This document shows positions 8,326 to 17,187 of a DNA stretch of 64,000 bases, in pieces. The stretch is from positions 1,364,001 through 1,428,000 of the forward strand of contig NZ_CP032823.1 in the NCBI RefSeq assembly GCF_003660105.1, in the 5' to 3' direction. The DNA is from Aliarcobacter cryaerophilus ATCC 43158. GTDB lineage: Bacteria > Campylobacterota > Campylobacteria > Campylobacterales > Arcobacteraceae. A program made the translations under genes and the position numbers. The notes beneath the pieces are model-generated. The model saw nothing but the letters and a program-made list of their open reading frames with translations, was not told the origin of the DNA and did not search any database. The stretch's first letter is position 1; each line of letters starts with the position of its first letter.

Positions 8326-9735
8326 ATGTATGATAAAATAAATGATATCATCAACAAAACAAATCTATTTAAAACTTTAGAATTAAAAATTGATTTACAA
8401 AATCTAATTCCAGTTAATACAAATATGTTTCCAAATCAAGATCTTAGTCACAAAATATTAAACATATATTGCCTAAATACAAATTTTAATAATGATATTA
8501 AATTTAACGATATATGTGATGAAATTGATAAAATATATCCATTATTATCAGAATTAGAAAATAATATTTTCGTAGAATTTATTTTTAAAAATTGCACTGT
8601 AACTTTTTCAAATAATTTTTATTTACCTAAAATAGCTTTTTCCTATTTTTTAGAATCACTTATAAATATTTATATTAATATAGCAAATTCAGTAAAACAA
8701 TTAGAAATAACATATTCTAATTTTAGAAATTGTATATTTAAAAATATTAGTATTTTTACAAATATTGATCAAATTAAAATTGATTTATATAATTCAAAAA
8801 TTGAATACTTTCAATTAATAGATATTCAATTACTAAACAAAGATTTAAATAAAATTAAAATAATTAATTCTGAAGTTTCAAGTTTAAATATTCAAAATAT
8901 AACTTCAGAAATAGATATATTTTTATCCAATATTAGTACTCCAGAAAATGATCAAAATGTACTAATATACTTAAATAATTCAACATTTAATGGTAGATTT
9001 ATTTTAAAAGATAGTAATTTTAATGCTAGTTTAAATACAGAAAATACAACTTTTAATAAAGAAGTTTCTTTTAAAAATTTACAAATATTATCATTAGATT
9101 TAGATTCTACATTTTTTAATAGTAATTGTGATTTTTCAGAATTAAATATAAGAAATAAAGAAAGTATAACTAGAGGTACCGCTAGGAAAATAAAGTATAT
9201 CCTTGAAAAAGATAGTAATAAAATTGAATCAAACTTATTTCATAGTTATGAGCTTAAAGCTAAAAAAAAAGAGTTAGATAAGGCACCAAATAATTTAGAA
9301 AATATTTTAGATAAAACAATTTTCTTATTTAATGAAAAAACTTCAAATCATGGTTTAAATTGGATACTACCAATTTTTTGGATGTTCTTTATAGGATTAT
9401 ATTATAGCACTTATTTCTATAGTGGAAATTTTAACTTTTTACTAAGTATATTATTCTGGATTTCTATCGTATCATCTACATATTTTTTAATTAAATCTGA
9501 AAATAAGCTATTAACTAACTATATTTTATCATTGATTCCAGCATCATTATTTTATATAATTGTAGTGTATACGTTAAATGATTTTGAAATTGATTCAATA
9601 TTTAAATTTTTAAATATTATTAATTTTAAAGAAGATGAAAATATAAGTTTAAGTGAAAATACAATTTCTAAAGTTATTATGGGTTATTTAATTTATCAAT
9701 TTATTGTTTCAATTAGAAAAGATACTAGAAAATAA
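8326..9735 (+). CDS. Membrane protein with pentapeptide-like repeats, unknown function
   Basis: I do not recognise this 469-residue protein. Residues about 75-290 contain irregular repeats of the form [NS][ST]xF (for example NCTVTFSNN, NCIFKNISI, NSTFNGRFI, NTTFNKEVSF, STFFNSNCDFSEL), suggestive of a right-handed beta helix like pentapeptide-repeat proteins. The last third has four hydrophobic segments (from about residue 345 to 425 and again near 450), so the repeat domain is probably held at the cytoplasmic membrane. Base composition is extremely AT-rich and Asn/Ile-heavy. It is the only gene between the intact and the decayed tRNA-Met copies and may be cargo of an older insertion. Confidence 0.6.
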   Translation: MYDKINDIINKTNLFKTLELKIDLQNLIPVNTNMFPNQDLSHKILNIYCLNTNFNNDIKFNDICDEIDKIYPLLSELENNIFVEFIFKNCTVTFSNNFYLPKIAFSYFLESLINIYINIANSVKQLEITYSNFRNCIFKNISIFTNIDQIKIDLYNSKIEYFQLIDIQLLNKDLNKIKIINSEVSSLNIQNITSEIDIFLSNISTPENDQNVLIYLNNSTFNGRFILKDSNFNASLNTENTTFNKEVSFKNLQILSLDLDSTFFNSNCDFSELNIRNKESITRGTARKIKYILEKDSNKIESNLFHSYELKAKKKELDKAPNNLENILDKTIFLFNEKTSNHGLNWILPIFWMFFIGLYYSTYFYSGNFNFLLSILFWISIVSSTYFLIKSENKLLTNYILSLIPASLFYIIVVYTLNDFEIDSIFKFLNIINFKEDENISLSENTISKVIMGYLIYQFIVSIRKDTRK

Positions 9736-9949
9736 AACTTATGTATATTCAGACAAGACAAAATGTTATTAGTTTAGTATTTAGAATGGTAAATTTAAGA
9801 GTTATTAAATCTAAAATAATAATTCTAAAGCATTTTTTAAATAATTAAAAACTATAGATCAAAACTACTAAATATTAAGGTTATTGAAAGTTTTCATCAC
9901 AAAAATGATACTGTTATTTATTCACTCCTATAGTTTTGCAAAAAATAGT

Positions 9950-10035
9950 TACTTGCATTGGACTTATAACTAGTGTTCGAAGGTTTGAGTACTCCACGAC
10001 CACCAGCTTAAAAACTTATATATTTGTACTTTCGA
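9950..10035 (+). pseudogene. Decayed tRNA-Met 3' end (former attachment site)
   Basis: The stretch can be aligned with the intact tRNA-Met from the D-arm side onward. ACTTATAACTAGTGTTCGA matches the anticodon region with substitutions, GAAGGTTTGAGTACTCCACGACCACCAGCTTAAAA matches the T-arm, acceptor and CCA in pieces, and similarity continues past the tRNA end into CTTATAT-type sequence as at 8086-8115. Several substitutions and small deletions destroy the cloverleaf. Because similarity includes the first bases of the element itself, this looks like the left border of an earlier, related insertion. Confidence 0.7.
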
Positions 10036-10091
10036 ACAAGAGAATCGCACATATAATTTTTATTAAAAATTTATTTTAATTATTATTTAAC

Positions 10092-10119
10092 TTGACTTAT
10101 TTGATATATATAGTACAAT
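10092..10119 (+). promoter_or_regulatory. Sigma-70-like promoter for the 10147-12353 gene pair
   Basis: TTGACT (10092-10097) and TACAAT (10114-10119) are 16 bases apart and lie 28 bases upstream of the ATG. A strong AGGGGA ribosome-binding sequence follows. Confidence 0.65.
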
Positions 10120-10146
10120 AAAAAAATAATTAGGGGAAATATTTAA

Positions 10147-11097
10147 ATGTTAAAAAACAATAAAACAATTATATATATAGTTTTTTTTCTTACTTGTCTT
10201 TTTCTTATACTATACTATTTATTTAGTCCTTCTGATTATTCTGATCAAGAAGAAAAAATTGATAATATAGAATTGAAAATTAACAGTGCAACAAATGTTC
10301 TAGAAAAAAATACCGAACAAAATTATAATTATTATTTAAATAAAACTAATTTATTAGACATAAATATAAATGAAAGTATTGAAAACTTAAAATTTGTAGA
10401 ATTTGATTCAAATATTTTAGAAATTATAAAAATTGATAGTGTTACTACTAATTTAAAATCAAAATATGAACTTATTCCAGGTAAATATAAACTAAAAATT
10501 AACAATAAAGAAGATACAAAATCCAAAAGTTTAGATTTTAATGTAATCTATTTGTTTGATTCAAAAAATGAAAATTTTAATAATTTTAATAATAATTGGA
10601 TTCTTGATCCCAAGTGTAATAATATTGATATTTTAAATATTGGTATAAAATTAGGCGGTAATTGTTCTGCTAAGAAATTAATTTCTGTTGAATATATAAA
10701 AAATTTTGATAAAGATATTACTTTGGAATTTGATTTTACTTTTTTACCTAGAACAAAGACAATTGATATGCAGTTAACTTTTGGTGAAAGATTATATATC
10801 AATTTTGATAATAAAAAAATTACATTTAATAGAAATGAAATAGATAAAAATAAAATAGTAAAAGAAATTAACTATCATAAATTTAAAAATAATCATAAAT
10901 ATAAGATCATATATTCAAGAGAAAAAGATCTATATAAACTTCAAGTTATTGACTACATCTCAAATGAAAAATACTATGAAATTGAATATCTAGATGATAA
11001 CTTAAATAAAAAAAATAAATACCGTTATGATAATATAAGAATTTCTGTTGGTAGTAATAATTCAATACTTTTAATCGAAAGAGTTAAAATTAATTAA
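10147..11097 (+). CDS. Membrane-anchored protein of unknown function
   Basis: I do not recognise this 316-residue protein. It begins with a charged N-terminus and one strong hydrophobic helix (about residues 8-28, TIIYIVFFLTCLFLILYYLF), so the rest is probably exposed in the periplasm. The exposed part is rich in Asn, Ile and Lys. Residues about 145-310 show a beta-rich pattern (DKDITLEFDFTFLPRTKTI... RLYINFDNKKITFNRNEI... KIIYSREKDLYKLQVIDYI... NIRISVGSNNSILLIERVKI) reminiscent of concanavalin/LamG-type jelly rolls, which bind sugars or surface ligands; this is inference. The stop overlaps the next start (TAATG), so the two form an operon. Confidence 0.6.
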   Translation: MLKNNKTIIYIVFFLTCLFLILYYLFSPSDYSDQEEKIDNIELKINSATNVLEKNTEQNYNYYLNKTNLLDININESIENLKFVEFDSNILEIIKIDSVTTNLKSKYELIPGKYKLKINNKEDTKSKSLDFNVIYLFDSKNENFNNFNNNWILDPKCNNIDILNIGIKLGGNCSAKKLISVEYIKNFDKDITLEFDFTFLPRTKTIDMQLTFGERLYINFDNKKITFNRNEIDKNKIVKEINYHKFKNNHKYKIIYSREKDLYKLQVIDYISNEKYYEIEYLDDNLNKKNKYRYDNIRISVGSNNSILLIERVKIN

Positions 11098-12353
11098 TGG
11101 ATTTGTTTAAATTATTGCTTGATTTTTTTAAAGAGTTACCTTCAAAAGTTCAGATCTTTATATTATTACCAATAATTATATTATTATTTTATATTATAAA
11201 AGAATATAATATCAATTCTAGTGGTTTAACCAAAAAACAACATTTTAATTTTGAAACGGTACTAAGTAATCCAAATGATAACACAGAATATGAACTAAAA
11301 ATAAATGATGAACCTTGTGAAAAAGTTGATTCAAATAAATATTCATGCGAAGAATTAAAAAAAGGAAAACATTCTTATACTTTTGGAAAGTATAGAGGAA
11401 AGATAGTAATTGAAGAAAATCAATATGCATATAAAATTAAAATAGATAACATTGATTATATGATAGAAGCACACGATTTGTCACTAAAGAAAGGTATTCT
11501 ACATGGTAAATTTGCAATTAAAGAAAAATATGGTACTCACAAATATAGTAGTAATAATAAAATTACACCTTTCAACTTATATAGAACAGAAATAGATAGT
11601 TATAAAACAAAGGATGGAATTATTACATTTAAAAAAAAATGGGATGAAATCGCTAATGAGTATTACAGCAATAAAAAATTATATACTGAGTATACCGTTG
11701 AAGAATCTAAATATAGAACTTCTAAATATTACCTATTATCAAAAGATTTAGATATAAATAATATTTTCTCAGTTAGTAATGACCATACTGAACAAAAACT
11801 AGATATAAATGAATATTTAGGAATTGATAATAATTTAATTGTTTACAATAAAGATAATATTCCTAATATTAACTTAATTATGCTGAGAGCGAAAGAAGAA
11901 AATGATCTAAATGGTTTTATTAAATTTAATTTAATTGATATTCACAAGGATACAAAAATAAATTTATATTTTGGTAAAAATAAATTATTATCATTATTCT
12001 ATCCAAATTATTATATTCACAAAGTTTCAGATGATAAAGTTTCAGATGATTTTGATGTTATACCAATGTATCAGTATGACAAAAATGTAAACTTGAAAGA
12101 AAAGTACTTAATTAAAAAAATTGAGATTATTTTTATAAAAGACGTAGATAATTGTACAATAAAAGCTACTACAGATAATCATAAAACAGTAATATCAACT
12201 TTTAAATGTAAAACTAAAAAAATTGAAAATAATAATTTAGATATAAATTTTCAATTAAATGTTGAATCTCAAACAAAATGTTCTGGAAGTAAAGATTGTA
12301 TTTTATTTAAAGTTTCAGATATTCAAACAGGAATAGAAACAAATGGAATTTAA
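11097..12353 (+). CDS. Membrane-anchored protein of unknown function
   Basis: This 418-residue protein is not recognised. It has one N-terminal membrane helix (about residues 18-36, KVQIFILLPIIILLFYII) and a long hydrophilic remainder probably outside the cytoplasmic membrane. Four Cys residues occur in spaced pairs in that part (near residues 74 and 84, and two pairs close to the C-terminus), which could form disulfides in the periplasm. It overlaps the preceding gene by one base in a TAATG arrangement, so the pair is translated together and the products probably act together. No catalytic motif is visible. Confidence 0.6.
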   Translation: MDLFKLLLDFFKELPSKVQIFILLPIIILLFYIIKEYNINSSGLTKKQHFNFETVLSNPNDNTEYELKINDEPCEKVDSNKYSCEELKKGKHSYTFGKYRGKIVIEENQYAYKIKIDNIDYMIEAHDLSLKKGILHGKFAIKEKYGTHKYSSNNKITPFNLYRTEIDSYKTKDGIITFKKKWDEIANEYYSNKKLYTEYTVEESKYRTSKYYLLSKDLDINNIFSVSNDHTEQKLDINEYLGIDNNLIVYNKDNIPNINLIMLRAKEENDLNGFIKFNLIDIHKDTKINLYFGKNKLLSLFYPNYYIHKVSDDKVSDDFDVIPMYQYDKNVNLKEKYLIKKIEIIFIKDVDNCTIKATTDNHKTVISTFKCKTKKIENNNLDINFQLNVESQTKCSGSKDCILFKVSDIQTGIETNGI

Positions 12354-12410
12354 GTTCTTATTATCCTATTATAATAAATATAACAAATTTAGATATTTTT
12401 AGTTTAAGTA

Positions 12411-13043
12411 CTACATTATATCAATCTTTTTTCTATTCAAATATAGTTTTTTACTTTCAGAATACTTATTGAAGAATTTATTATCTATTTTTTGAAATTT
12501 TTTATTATTTTTCATTAATAATAATTTCCATAATTCATAAAAAAATATCATCAATAACAAAATTATAAATAAAGAAATATATTCATTAATATTTTTTAAA
12601 ATTTTATAAAAATAAATATAAATTGTTATGTAAAAAAATATCATAGGACTAAAATATATTGCAAAATTTTTTGATATAAGGCTATCAAAAATAAATATAA
12701 AAGGATAAAAGATAAAAAACATATATTTTTTAAAAGTTACATTATGAGTTGATTTTATTATTTTATATAAAAGCTTAAAAGAAAATGAATCATTAAGTTC
12801 TCTGATAATATTATTATCATTTATAAGAAATGAATAATATACAATAAAAAAATAACAACTTAGAAATAATAAAATTTTATCTAGTGAATCTAATATTTGT
12901 ATTTTTGATAAATCTAAAGTAAGAAAATACAAATTTACCATATTTATATTGTTTTGCTCAGCAACAGTAGTTATAAATAATAAAATAAGACTTATCATCA
13001 AATTTCTTTTAGTAGTAATAATATTATGATAATCAACTAACAT
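12411..13043 (-). CDS. Polytopic membrane protein, partner of the HEPN gene
   Basis: This 210-residue protein has about four to five hydrophobic segments (near residues 15-30, 55-75, 105-120, 125-145 and 155-175) and a basic C-terminal tail (KLYLNRKKID). No known family is evident. It lies 56 bases downstream of the HEPN-domain gene on the same strand, so they are probably co-transcribed. A membrane protein next to a HEPN RNase-like protein is compatible with a stress or phage-defence pair, but that is inference from arrangement only. Confidence 0.55.
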   Translation of the reverse strand: MLVDYHNIITTKRNLMISLILLFITTVAEQNNINMVNLYFLTLDLSKIQILDSLDKILLFLSCYFFIVYYSFLINDNNIIRELNDSFSFKLLYKIIKSTHNVTFKKYMFFIFYPFIFIFDSLISKNFAIYFSPMIFFYITIYIYFYKILKNINEYISLFIILLLMIFFYELWKLLLMKNNKKFQKIDNKFFNKYSESKKLYLNRKKIDIM

Positions 13044-13099
13044 GTTATTTTTCCCTTTTAAATAAAGTTTTTATATAATCACTATATCTTTAATTATAT

Positions 13100-13903
13100 T
13101 CAATTAGAATTTTTAATATTAACATATTCATCAAATTCTTTAATTATTTGTTGAAGATAATTTTGCATACTTTCATTAAATTGAATAAGTGGATTAAAAT
13201 CTTTTTCTATCTTGCACAAATATTGATCTTGTTTATATTCTATCATAGAAATAAATTTTTTACCAAAAGTAGTTATCAAATCATTATAAATATCTTTTTT
13301 AATTGTAAATTGATTAACACCATGAGCAAATCTATTTCTAAGTTCATTCATTAGTCTAAGCTGTCTCCAATTATAATTGTCTATCAATTTAATATTAATT
13401 CCTATTTCTTTATTTATAGCATCTACAATAGTTTTTATATCAGAAAAATCCTTCTTCTCATTTGAACAGAACTTTTTACACAAAATTTTTTTAATACTCT
13501 TTTTGAGTATCTTTTCAAATAATCTTTCAGATGAATAAATAGTGTTATGTTCATTTTTTATATGAGTATATAAATCTTTAAATAGTTTTTCTATTAAAGC
13601 CACATGTCTAACTAAAATTGATTGTATTATATGGCTTAATATACTATCATGTTCATTTTCCAAATCTTCATAATGATACTTTAATTCTTCTACAAGGATA
13701 TTATTTGGCAATTTTTTATTTTTAAATTCATAAAAATTATTTTCAAATCCATCTAAAAAAATTGAATTATAAGCATTATAAAAATCATTTTCTATACTTT
13801 CAATTCTATTACTAAATGATTCATTTAAAAATTTCAATGCATTATTTAAATATTTTAGCTCTTCTAATAAATAGTAAATTTTTAAAAAAATTTCATCTGG
13901 CAT
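13100..13903 (-). CDS. HEPN-domain protein with an RX4H motif
   Basis: The 267 residues are almost entirely alpha-helical by pattern. Near residue 205 the segment ELRNRFAHG contains R-N-R-F-A-H, the Rx4-6H signature of HEPN domains, preceded by a helix typical of this fold (NYNWRQLRLMNEL). HEPN proteins with this motif are commonly metal-independent RNases in toxin-antitoxin, abortive-infection and CRISPR systems. No nucleotidyltransferase (MNT) antitoxin partner is adjacent; the only close partner is the membrane protein downstream. The long N-terminal helical part (residues 1-150) has no recognised domain. RNase function is inferred from the motif. Confidence 0.65.
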   Translation of the reverse strand: MPDEIFLKIYYLLEELKYLNNALKFLNESFSNRIESIENDFYNAYNSIFLDGFENNFYEFKNKKLPNNILVEELKYHYEDLENEHDSILSHIIQSILVRHVALIEKLFKDLYTHIKNEHNTIYSSERLFEKILKKSIKKILCKKFCSNEKKDFSDIKTIVDAINKEIGINIKLIDNYNWRQLRLMNELRNRFAHGVNQFTIKKDIYNDLITTFGKKFISMIEYKQDQYLCKIEKDFNPLIQFNESMQNYLQQIIKEFDEYVNIKNSN

Positions 13904-14043
13904 ATAATTAATCCTTTCTTTTTTATAAAATTACATTATTTTAACGTATCGGCTTATAACAAAAGTAATATTATTATTAATTTTAAATAGACATTGTCTT
14001 TAATTTAATTATCTCTATTAATTATGAATCATACCAACTTAAT

Positions 14044-15948
14044 TTATAAATCTAATTTCACTATCTCTTTTGGCTCACCCTCTTCTATAACTTTTAAAAG
14101 ACTATCCCTCGCTTCGTCAAGACTTTCTTTACTAAAATCAAGCACATCTTCATCTTTTGATTCTTCTGGTATATAATCTATTGATTTTGATTTATTTAAT
14201 TTTTCATAATATAAATTAATTGCTTGTATTTCTTGCTCTGAATAATTTAATTTAGTTAAAAATTCATATCTATCTTGTAGGGACATATTTTCTATTTTTA
14301 CTAGTATTTGTTTTATAGTTTCATCTTCAAACTCTTTTGATGCTGTTACAGATATATTTCCTAATTTTAAACCTCTTGCTTCGTATAGTTCTAGCATTAG
14401 TTTTACTTGTTCTGTAACATCTTCTTTTAAAAATATTGTATCTCTTGATTTTGTTGCTACTATTGATTTTTCTTTATCTTTGATTGTTAAATCTTTATAT
14501 TTATGCTTAAACTCTACTTCATTATCTAATTTATTTATATAGTAGTTCTCTAAGCTAATATTTGGCTCTATTTTATAGATTGTATAAAATATCTTATTGT
14601 TGTAAGTTTTTTGTTTTAAAGGTATGTAATCATTGATTTTGGCTTTATAATTTGATAGTTCTGTTTGTATAGTAGAAGCTTTTATATCAACATTGTTTTT
14701 ATATGCTGTTGTAAGGTTTTTATAGTTTAAATCTAGTGAGTTTAAATAAACTGTATAGTTTTCATTATTGTTTGTAAATGTGAACCCTACTCGCTCTCTT
14801 TTACCCTCTACATTTTTAGCTTTAAATTTGATATTTTCATAACCAAGATTTTGCATCAACTCTAAGAAGTGTTTATCATTCTTAACAACTTTTAAAATCT
14901 TTGTTACATCTTCTTTTACATTAAAAGATAGAGATTTTTTATATTTCTCATTACTAGAATCTTTTGAGGTCATTTTTTTATTTATATCTATATTTACATC
15001 TGTAAAATCTAAATCTATTTTTTTAAATACGTTTCCTCTTTGCTCTAACTCTTTAGTAACTACATTATTAAAACCAAAGTTATATTCAATAAAAGCTCTA
15101 GCTATTTTATTCTCTCTAATTTTAATTAATTCCTTTATATCTTTAACATTTCCACTATTTATAATATCAAGGCTTTTAATTTGATCTTCATTAAAAAATA
15201 GTGGGAAATCTTCACTTTTAAGATTTTTACCATCATATATAAAATCAATATTCTGTCTGATTAGTCTTTGTTTAAAATCTGTCATACCTTTTATATAGTA
15301 TTGGATATTTTCAGTTCTTTTATAATGTTTTATAAACTCTTGTATATATTTATTTACTTGTCCACTTTGAACTGCATTTAAGAAGTGTTGATCATCAACT
15401 CTTTTATTAAACCAAGTAAATTTTGTAGCTTGTTTTTTAGTAATTAAATCTGTATCATTTGATACATTCTCATTAAAATTAAATGTAAGGTTATGTTTTA
15501 AAGCTACTTCATTTATCATTCTTCTTAAATTTAAATATCCTAGCCCTACTTTTGTACTTTTTTCATATCTGTTTTTTAGCTTTTGAGGAATTAATAAATG
15601 AAAGTGTGGTTCTACTTCATAGTTTTTTGAATTGATAGAATCACTATCAGTGTTATGATAAGCAAATAGCATATTAGAAAAATCTAAAGACATTTTTCTT
15701 TTTGGTTTTTTAGATCCTTGTGATTCATAAAATACATACTCATACTCTTTTAAATCTTCAAAGAATTTACTCATAACAATATCTATATCTTTTTGAGATT
15801 TACAATTATGATTAATAATGAGTTGGCTCTTATCTACTGAAAAAGTAAAGTGAATATTTTTATCATCTGCTAGATTAAAATAAGAAGGTAAATTGTTACT
15901 AACAAGTGCAGCATGATCTAAAATATGATCCTCTAAATTCCAACTCAT
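14044..15948 (-). CDS. Putative HUH relaxase (mobilization protein)
   Basis: The N-terminal 130 residues of this 634-residue protein fit an HUH endonuclease. A strand with HFTFSVDK near residue 33 and a His98-containing AYHNTD segment are followed by VEPHFHLLIP with His115-x-His117, the metal-binding HUH motif of relaxases and rolling-circle initiators. Tyr candidates for the nicking nucleophile occur nearby, but I cannot pick one. The remaining 500 residues are lysine-rich and end in an acidic tail. It is transcribed away from a 287-bp hairpin-rich gap and a divergent small basic protein, an arrangement common for relaxase-oriT-accessory modules. The family (MOBP, MOBV or other) is not assignable by eye. 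Confidence 0.6.
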   Translation of the reverse strand: MSWNLEDHILDHAALVSNNLPSYFNLADDKNIHFTFSVDKSQLIINHNCKSQKDIDIVMSKFFEDLKEYEYVFYESQGSKKPKRKMSLDFSNMLFAYHNTDSDSINSKNYEVEPHFHLLIPQKLKNRYEKSTKVGLGYLNLRRMINEVALKHNLTFNFNENVSNDTDLITKKQATKFTWFNKRVDDQHFLNAVQSGQVNKYIQEFIKHYKRTENIQYYIKGMTDFKQRLIRQNIDFIYDGKNLKSEDFPLFFNEDQIKSLDIINSGNVKDIKELIKIRENKIARAFIEYNFGFNNVVTKELEQRGNVFKKIDLDFTDVNIDINKKMTSKDSSNEKYKKSLSFNVKEDVTKILKVVKNDKHFLELMQNLGYENIKFKAKNVEGKRERVGFTFTNNNENYTVYLNSLDLNYKNLTTAYKNNVDIKASTIQTELSNYKAKINDYIPLKQKTYNNKIFYTIYKIEPNISLENYYINKLDNEVEFKHKYKDLTIKDKEKSIVATKSRDTIFLKEDVTEQVKLMLELYEARGLKLGNISVTASKEFEDETIKQILVKIENMSLQDRYEFLTKLNYSEQEIQAINLYYEKLNKSKSIDYIPEESKDEDVLDFSKESLDEARDSLLKVIEEGEPKEIVKLDL

Positions 15949-16235
15949 TTTATTAATCCTTAGTTGTTTGAAAGTGTGCGAAGCACACTAAAATAAGAAG
16001 TATTTTACATAAAAACAAGCCCTACTGTCAAGTAGGGCAATGGCTCATTTATATTAATTATTAGCAATACGATTTAATAAGATAAGAAACAATACAAATA
16101 AACGATAATTTAATATATAATACGATTTAAATATATAATATATAGATATTTATATGGTAATAATGTAAATAATAAGATTTATATAAGATAAATACAGATA
16201 ACATTATACGATATAACTAAAAAGTGAGATAATAG
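15949..16235. other. Hairpin-rich intergenic region, candidate oriT
   Basis: The 287-bp gap between the divergent relaxase and accessory genes holds two perfect hairpins: AGTGTGC-GAA-GCACACT at 15973-15989 and GCCCTAC-TGTCAA-GTAGGGC at 16019-16038. Four direct copies of ACGAT[TA] follow at 16069, 16102, 16122 and 16208 in very AT-rich DNA. Inverted repeats beside short direct repeats next to a relaxase are the usual look of an origin of transfer. The second hairpin could instead act as a terminator. Confidence 0.45.
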
Positions 16236-16568
16236 ATGAATTCTTTAGAGTTAGCAAAAAAAAGAGCAAGAATTGAGAAAACAAAATCTAAAAGATCTAA
16301 ATTAGATGAGCATATTAAAGCAATAGAGTATCTGCTTTTTGAGGAAAAATTTACTTTAAAACAGATTCAAGTTTTTTTAGAAGAGGATTGTAATTGTAAA
16401 GTTGCTTATTCAAATCTTCATGCATTTTGTAAAAGAAGATTTAAAAGTAGTAGTAAAGATAGTACAAGTATAGAACCTATAAAAGTAAAAGATGTAAAAT
16501 CTAATGCTGAAGATGGAAAAGTACAAGATATAAAACCTATTGATATTTTTAAACATTTAAAAAGTTAA
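16236..16568 (+). CDS. Small basic protein, possible relaxase accessory factor
   Basis: This 110-residue protein starts with a very basic helix (AKKRARIEKTKSKRSKLDEH) and then has a helix-turn-helix-like part near residues 30-72 (IKAIEYLLFEEKFTLKQIQVF, then CKVAYSNLHAFCKRRF). The C-terminal 40 residues are charged and probably disordered. Size, basic charge and divergent placement opposite the relaxase gene across the hairpin-rich gap suggest a DNA-binding mobilization protein acting at oriT, like MobC or TraK of other systems. There is no clear sequence match, so this remains an inference. Confidence 0.5.
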   Translation: MNSLELAKKRARIEKTKSKRSKLDEHIKAIEYLLFEEKFTLKQIQVFLEEDCNCKVAYSNLHAFCKRRFKSSSKDSTSIEPIKVKDVKSNAEDGKVQDIKPIDIFKHLKS

Positions 16569-16594
16569 AATTATATTTTTAATTTTTTATAATA

Positions 16595-16623
16595 TTGACT
16601 TTGTAGCACAAATAGGCTACAAT
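16595..16623 (+). promoter_or_regulatory. Promoter with overlapping operator of the relB-yafQ pair
   Basis: TTGACT (16595-16600) and TACAAT (16618-16623) are separated by 17 bases. A perfect inverted repeat TTGTAGC-N8-GCTACAA (16601-16622) fills the spacer and runs into the -10 box. This is the expected site for autorepression by the antitoxin. Confidence 0.75.
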
Positions 16624-16642
16624 AAATAAAAAAGGATTTAAA

Positions 16643-16876
16643 ATGATGGATGCAACTGTAAGAGCTAGAGTTGATAGTGATTTAAAACAAGAAGCTGAAG
16701 CTATTTTTAAAAAATTAGGACTTAATACTTCTCAAGCAATAGTAATGTTTCTAAATATGGTAAAACTAAATAATGGTATTCCTTTTGAGATAAAAATACC
16801 AAATAAAGATACTTTAAAAGCTATGCAAGAAGCTAAAGATTTTAAAGGTGAAGAGATATCTCTAAAAGATTTATAA
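16643..16876 (+). CDS. RelB/DinJ-family antitoxin
   Basis: This 77-residue protein begins with a ribbon-helix-helix segment (DATVRARVDSDLKQEAEAIFKKLGLNTSQAIVMFLN), the DNA-binding and dimerisation part of RelB/DinJ antitoxins, and ends with an acidic tail (EAKDFKGEEISLKDL) that would wrap the toxin. It lies three bases before a YafQ-like toxin gene, the standard dinJ-yafQ order. A second Met two codons in is an equally good start. A palindrome overlapping the promoter suggests autoregulation by the complex. The pair probably stabilises the integrated element. Confidence 0.88.
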   Translation: MMDATVRARVDSDLKQEAEAIFKKLGLNTSQAIVMFLNMVKLNNGIPFEIKIPNKDTLKAMQEAKDFKGEEISLKDL

Positions 16877-16879
16877 AAT

Positions 16880-17152
16880 ATGTATAAATTATTTAGAACA
16901 AAACAATTTGTAAAAGATTATAGTAAAACAAAATTATCAGATAAACATTATGAAAAATTTATAAAATTTGTTAGCTTATTACTTGAAGATAAAAAACTTC
17001 CAAGTGAAGCTTTAGATCATGAACTTGTTGGAAATTATATTGGTTTTAGAGAGTGCCATATTAGTGGAGATATGCTTTTAATATATATCATAGAAGATGG
17101 TTATTTAAAACTAACAAGAATAGGCACTCATAACCAGTTATTTAATAACTGA
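16880..17152 (+). CDS. YafQ-family mRNA interferase toxin (RelE superfamily)
   Basis: The 90 residues fit YafQ. The N-terminus has RTKQFVKDYSK, the middle a basic/acidic helix with LPSEALDHELVGNY and FRECHISGDMLLIY, and the C-terminus GTHNQLF, where the His and the terminal Phe match catalytic positions of YafQ (GSHSELF in the enteric protein, from memory). YafQ cleaves mRNA on translating ribosomes. It follows its antitoxin by three bases and is therefore co-expressed. A hairpin between this gene and the convergent 17188 gene may terminate both. Confidence 0.88.
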   Translation: MYKLFRTKQFVKDYSKTKLSDKHYEKFIKFVSLLLEDKKLPSEALDHELVGNYIGFRECHISGDMLLIYIIEDGYLKLTRIGTHNQLFNN

Positions 17153-17166
17153 TTATGAGTTAATCT

Positions 17167-17184
17167 AAGCTAATAATCTAGCTT
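17167..17184. terminator. Small hairpin between convergent genes
   Basis: AAGCTA and TAGCTT pair around ATAATC between the yafQ-like gene and the gene on the opposite strand. The stem is short and AT-rich and not followed by a T-run on the + strand, so termination is only possible. Confidence 0.35.
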
Positions 17185-17187
17185 GAT

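Larger units (their letters stand above)
9736..10146. other. 411-bp gap with a decayed attachment site and a promoter
   Basis: No open reading frame of note is present. The stretch holds the tRNA-Met remnant described separately and, close to its right end, a sigma-70-like promoter for the next gene. The rest is AT-rich DNA in which I see nothing. Confidence 0.6.

Noticed and set aside
10332-10802. Short minus-strand frames opposite the 10147 gene
   Set aside because: They are shadows of a well-supported gene with promoter and ribosome-binding site.
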